From: Chryseobacterium sp. Leaf405
Lineage (GTDB): Bacteria; Bacteroidota; Bacteroidia; Flavobacteriales; Weeksellaceae
Length of the DNA stretch: 64,000 nucleotides
Direction: 5' to 3'
Assembly: GCF_001425355.1 (NCBI RefSeq)
Contig: NZ_LMQN01000012.1
Coordinates: forward strand, 6,589 to 70,588
Each line of letters begins with the position of its first letter. Position 1 is the stretch's first letter. Made by a program: the position numbers and the translations under genes. The notes below the pieces were generated by a model. That model was not told the DNA's origin. It did no database searches and saw only the letters and a list, made by a program, of their open reading frames with translations. This document shows positions 62,982 through 64,000 of this stretch, in pieces.

Positions 62982-63552
62982 TATAAAGTGCCATATTAAA
63001 TTTTACTTCGGCTTTTCCTTCCATAACAGTATTCGAAAGTGGAATAGGATTAATCTTGTTGATTTGATTAATCTCATCATGCCCTCCTCCAATTGCATCA
63101 TCTTCCCAAAGTGTGAAATAAATTGTTTCTCCCTCCATATCATTGCAATGTGCTCTTGCGATGATGGTATCGGCATAGTTTAATGGTTTGGTGATTTTAT
63201 TATAATTTTTATCAAATAACGAAACAGAATTTACTTTTGGATTTCCCGCCCGTTGAGGTTTAATAATAAGTTCTCCTTTGCTGTTTCCTCGTGTTACGAC
63301 AATTTTTAAACCTTCTCTTGCGGCACTGCTTTGCTTGAAATTAAAAGAAACCGTATCACCGATTTTCGTGTTTCCATTGGTTTTTCTCCATCTTCTTTTT
63401 TCCAGAACAAGGATTTCCCAATGCGCTTTTTCAGTGGAAATAGGGGAGAGCGGATTCTGTATTACTGTATTAAGTCCTACAGGAAAAATACTGTAAAAAG
63501 TTTCTTTTCCAATGATGGGATTTGTGCTGCCTGAAATAACTAAGTTTATCAT
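62938..63552 (-). CDS. adaptor-like protein, probably the 5' part of the effector gene
   Basis: The 204-aa frame starts 11 nt after the DUF4280 gene. Residues ~40-100 (AHWEILVLEKRRWRKTNG...) are beta-rich, and residues ~110-190 (VSLFDKNYNKITKPLNYADT, then TIYFTLWEDDAIGG) are the first two thirds of a domain repeated in full in the next gene. The last ~14 residues (NGFQNCRYAGRQRR) look like out-of-frame tail. The final third of the domain appears in the overlapping frame that starts at 62981. A single-base-scale frameshift within ~62940-63000 is the simplest explanation; two overlapping genes are the alternative. Confidence 0.7.
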   Translation of the reverse strand: MINLVISGSTNPIIGKETFYSIFPVGLNTVIQNPLSPISTEKAHWEILVLEKRRWRKTNGNTKIGDTVSFNFKQSSAAREGLKIVVTRGNSKGELIIKPQRAGNPKVNSVSLFDKNYNKITKPLNYADTIIARAHCNDMEGETIYFTLWEDDAIGGGHDEINQINKINPIPLSNTVMEGKAEVKFNMALYNGFQNCRYAGRQRR

Positions 63553-63563
63553 TTTTTGTATTT

Positions 63564-64000
63564 TTAAGAATATAAATCGTCTTCCTCAAGTCTGTTATTA
63601 AATTTTCGAAGATCCACCAGTGGATTTATATACCCGTGAATCTTCTCATCAACATTTTTAAAATTCTGTTTGCTCAGTTCAGATCGCTGCCCGTGATCCA
63701 TTACCTTTATTTTTCCTCCGGCGGAGCATTGAAGTTCTGAGATTTCCGTAAGTAGAGCATTATCTAAAACTTTTACGTCTTTATAGATTTTCTTCCATTT
63801 TCCGGCTGCTGCAAAGGTGCAGGGTTGGTTATTCTGTAACGAGCAGTTTCCAAATGGAACCGCAGGAGGATTGAAAAGCACATCATTTTCCGTAACGGCA
63901 AGAAAATCATCCGAAGCATTTTCATTATTGATATAATGCTTCCTGTGACTGGTCACTTTAAATTGTGGGAATTTTGTGCCTTTATCACAAATGGCTTTTC
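63564..64000 (-). CDS. DUF4280 PAAR-like protein (partial, 5' end beyond window)
   Basis: The frame is open from the right edge of the window (residues reading ..ICDKGTKFPQFKVTSHRKHY) down to 63564, so the true start lies outside. The visible ~145 residues match the DUF4280 PAAR-like family: NPPAVPFGNCSL, CTFAAAGKWKKIYKDVKVL, and LTEISELQCSAGGKIKVMDHGQ. In Bacteroidota these proteins are thought to cap the T6SSiii spike or carry effectors. A Lys/Asp/Asn-rich C-terminal extension (~100-145) follows the PAAR-like core. Confidence 0.85.
   Translation of the reverse strand, partial: KAICDKGTKFPQFKVTSHRKHYINNENASDDFLAVTENDVLFNPPAVPFGNCSLQNNQPCTFAAAGKWKKIYKDVKVLDNALLTEISELQCSAGGKIKVMDHGQRSELSKQNFKNVDEKIHGYINPLVDLRKFNNRLEEDDLYS

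Overview
The window looks like chromosomal DNA of a flavobacterium close to Chryseobacterium (Weeksellaceae). It is AT-rich. It carries type IX secretion-type outer-membrane proteins (PorV2-like, PorP/SprF-like), many lipoproteins and secreted proteins with short Bacteroidota leaders, genes without strong Shine-Dalgarno sites, at least one TAnnTTTG-type promoter, and families typical of that clade (DUF5606, DUF3822, head-GIN, DUF4280). This placement rests on gene families and recalled similarity; no database search was run.

Layout. 1-570: the 3' end of a 5S rRNA with its terminator, a perfect 90-bp tandem duplication and a nested-stem structured element. 570-5.2 kb: a VWA protein with a ChlI/MoxR-type AAA+ ATPase, an acyl-CoA carboxylase beta subunit, and a candidate small RNA. 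5.3-22 kb: a DMT permease/PorV2-like operon, uvrC, hutH, a secreted subtilase, a stefin-like cystatin, a DOPA-dioxygenase-like protein, YceI, a DPP4-type S9 peptidase, an acyltransferase and a luciferase-like oxidoreductase. 22-33.3 kb: an unusual degenerate hairpin array, an unlisted 50-aa basic protein, VF530, a SlyD-like isomerase, an M3 peptidase, a head-GIN lipoprotein, a Kef-type antiporter with its oxidoreductase partner, a LemA/TPM operon and folA. 33.3-51.5 kb: mostly housekeeping genes (coaD, ddl, RluD-like, hemW, murI, rsmD, ruvX, def, mazG) with two decayed genes among them: a frameshifted four-helix-bundle gene and a secreted protein with an in-frame stop. 51.5-59.3 kb: a very large metallophosphoesterase/outer-membrane-barrel fusion whose middle carries a FAM20/HipA-like kinase signature, a divergent HD plus Pycsar-type membrane effector, an internally deleted bestrophin gene and a GAF protein.

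59.4-64 kb is the most accessory-looking part: a minus-strand operon that reads in from beyond the right edge. Its order is a DUF4280 PAAR-like spike protein, an adaptor-like protein, a large protein with a GH19-type lysozyme domain and a C-terminal LAS-type (HxxGxxxD...HxH) metallopeptidase signature, then two very AT-rich lipoproteins and a terminator. It reads as a contact-dependent (T6SSiii-type) peptidoglycan-attacking effector with periplasmic immunity lipoproteins. The adaptor and effector were probably one protein: a repeated domain is split across their 44-nt out-of-frame overlap.

The most notable points are the two-hydrolase effector cassette, the phosphatase-kinase-like-barrel fusion, the orphan Pycsar-like gene, the bacterial cystatin, and the ~20-bp dyad array at 22.05-22.21 kb.
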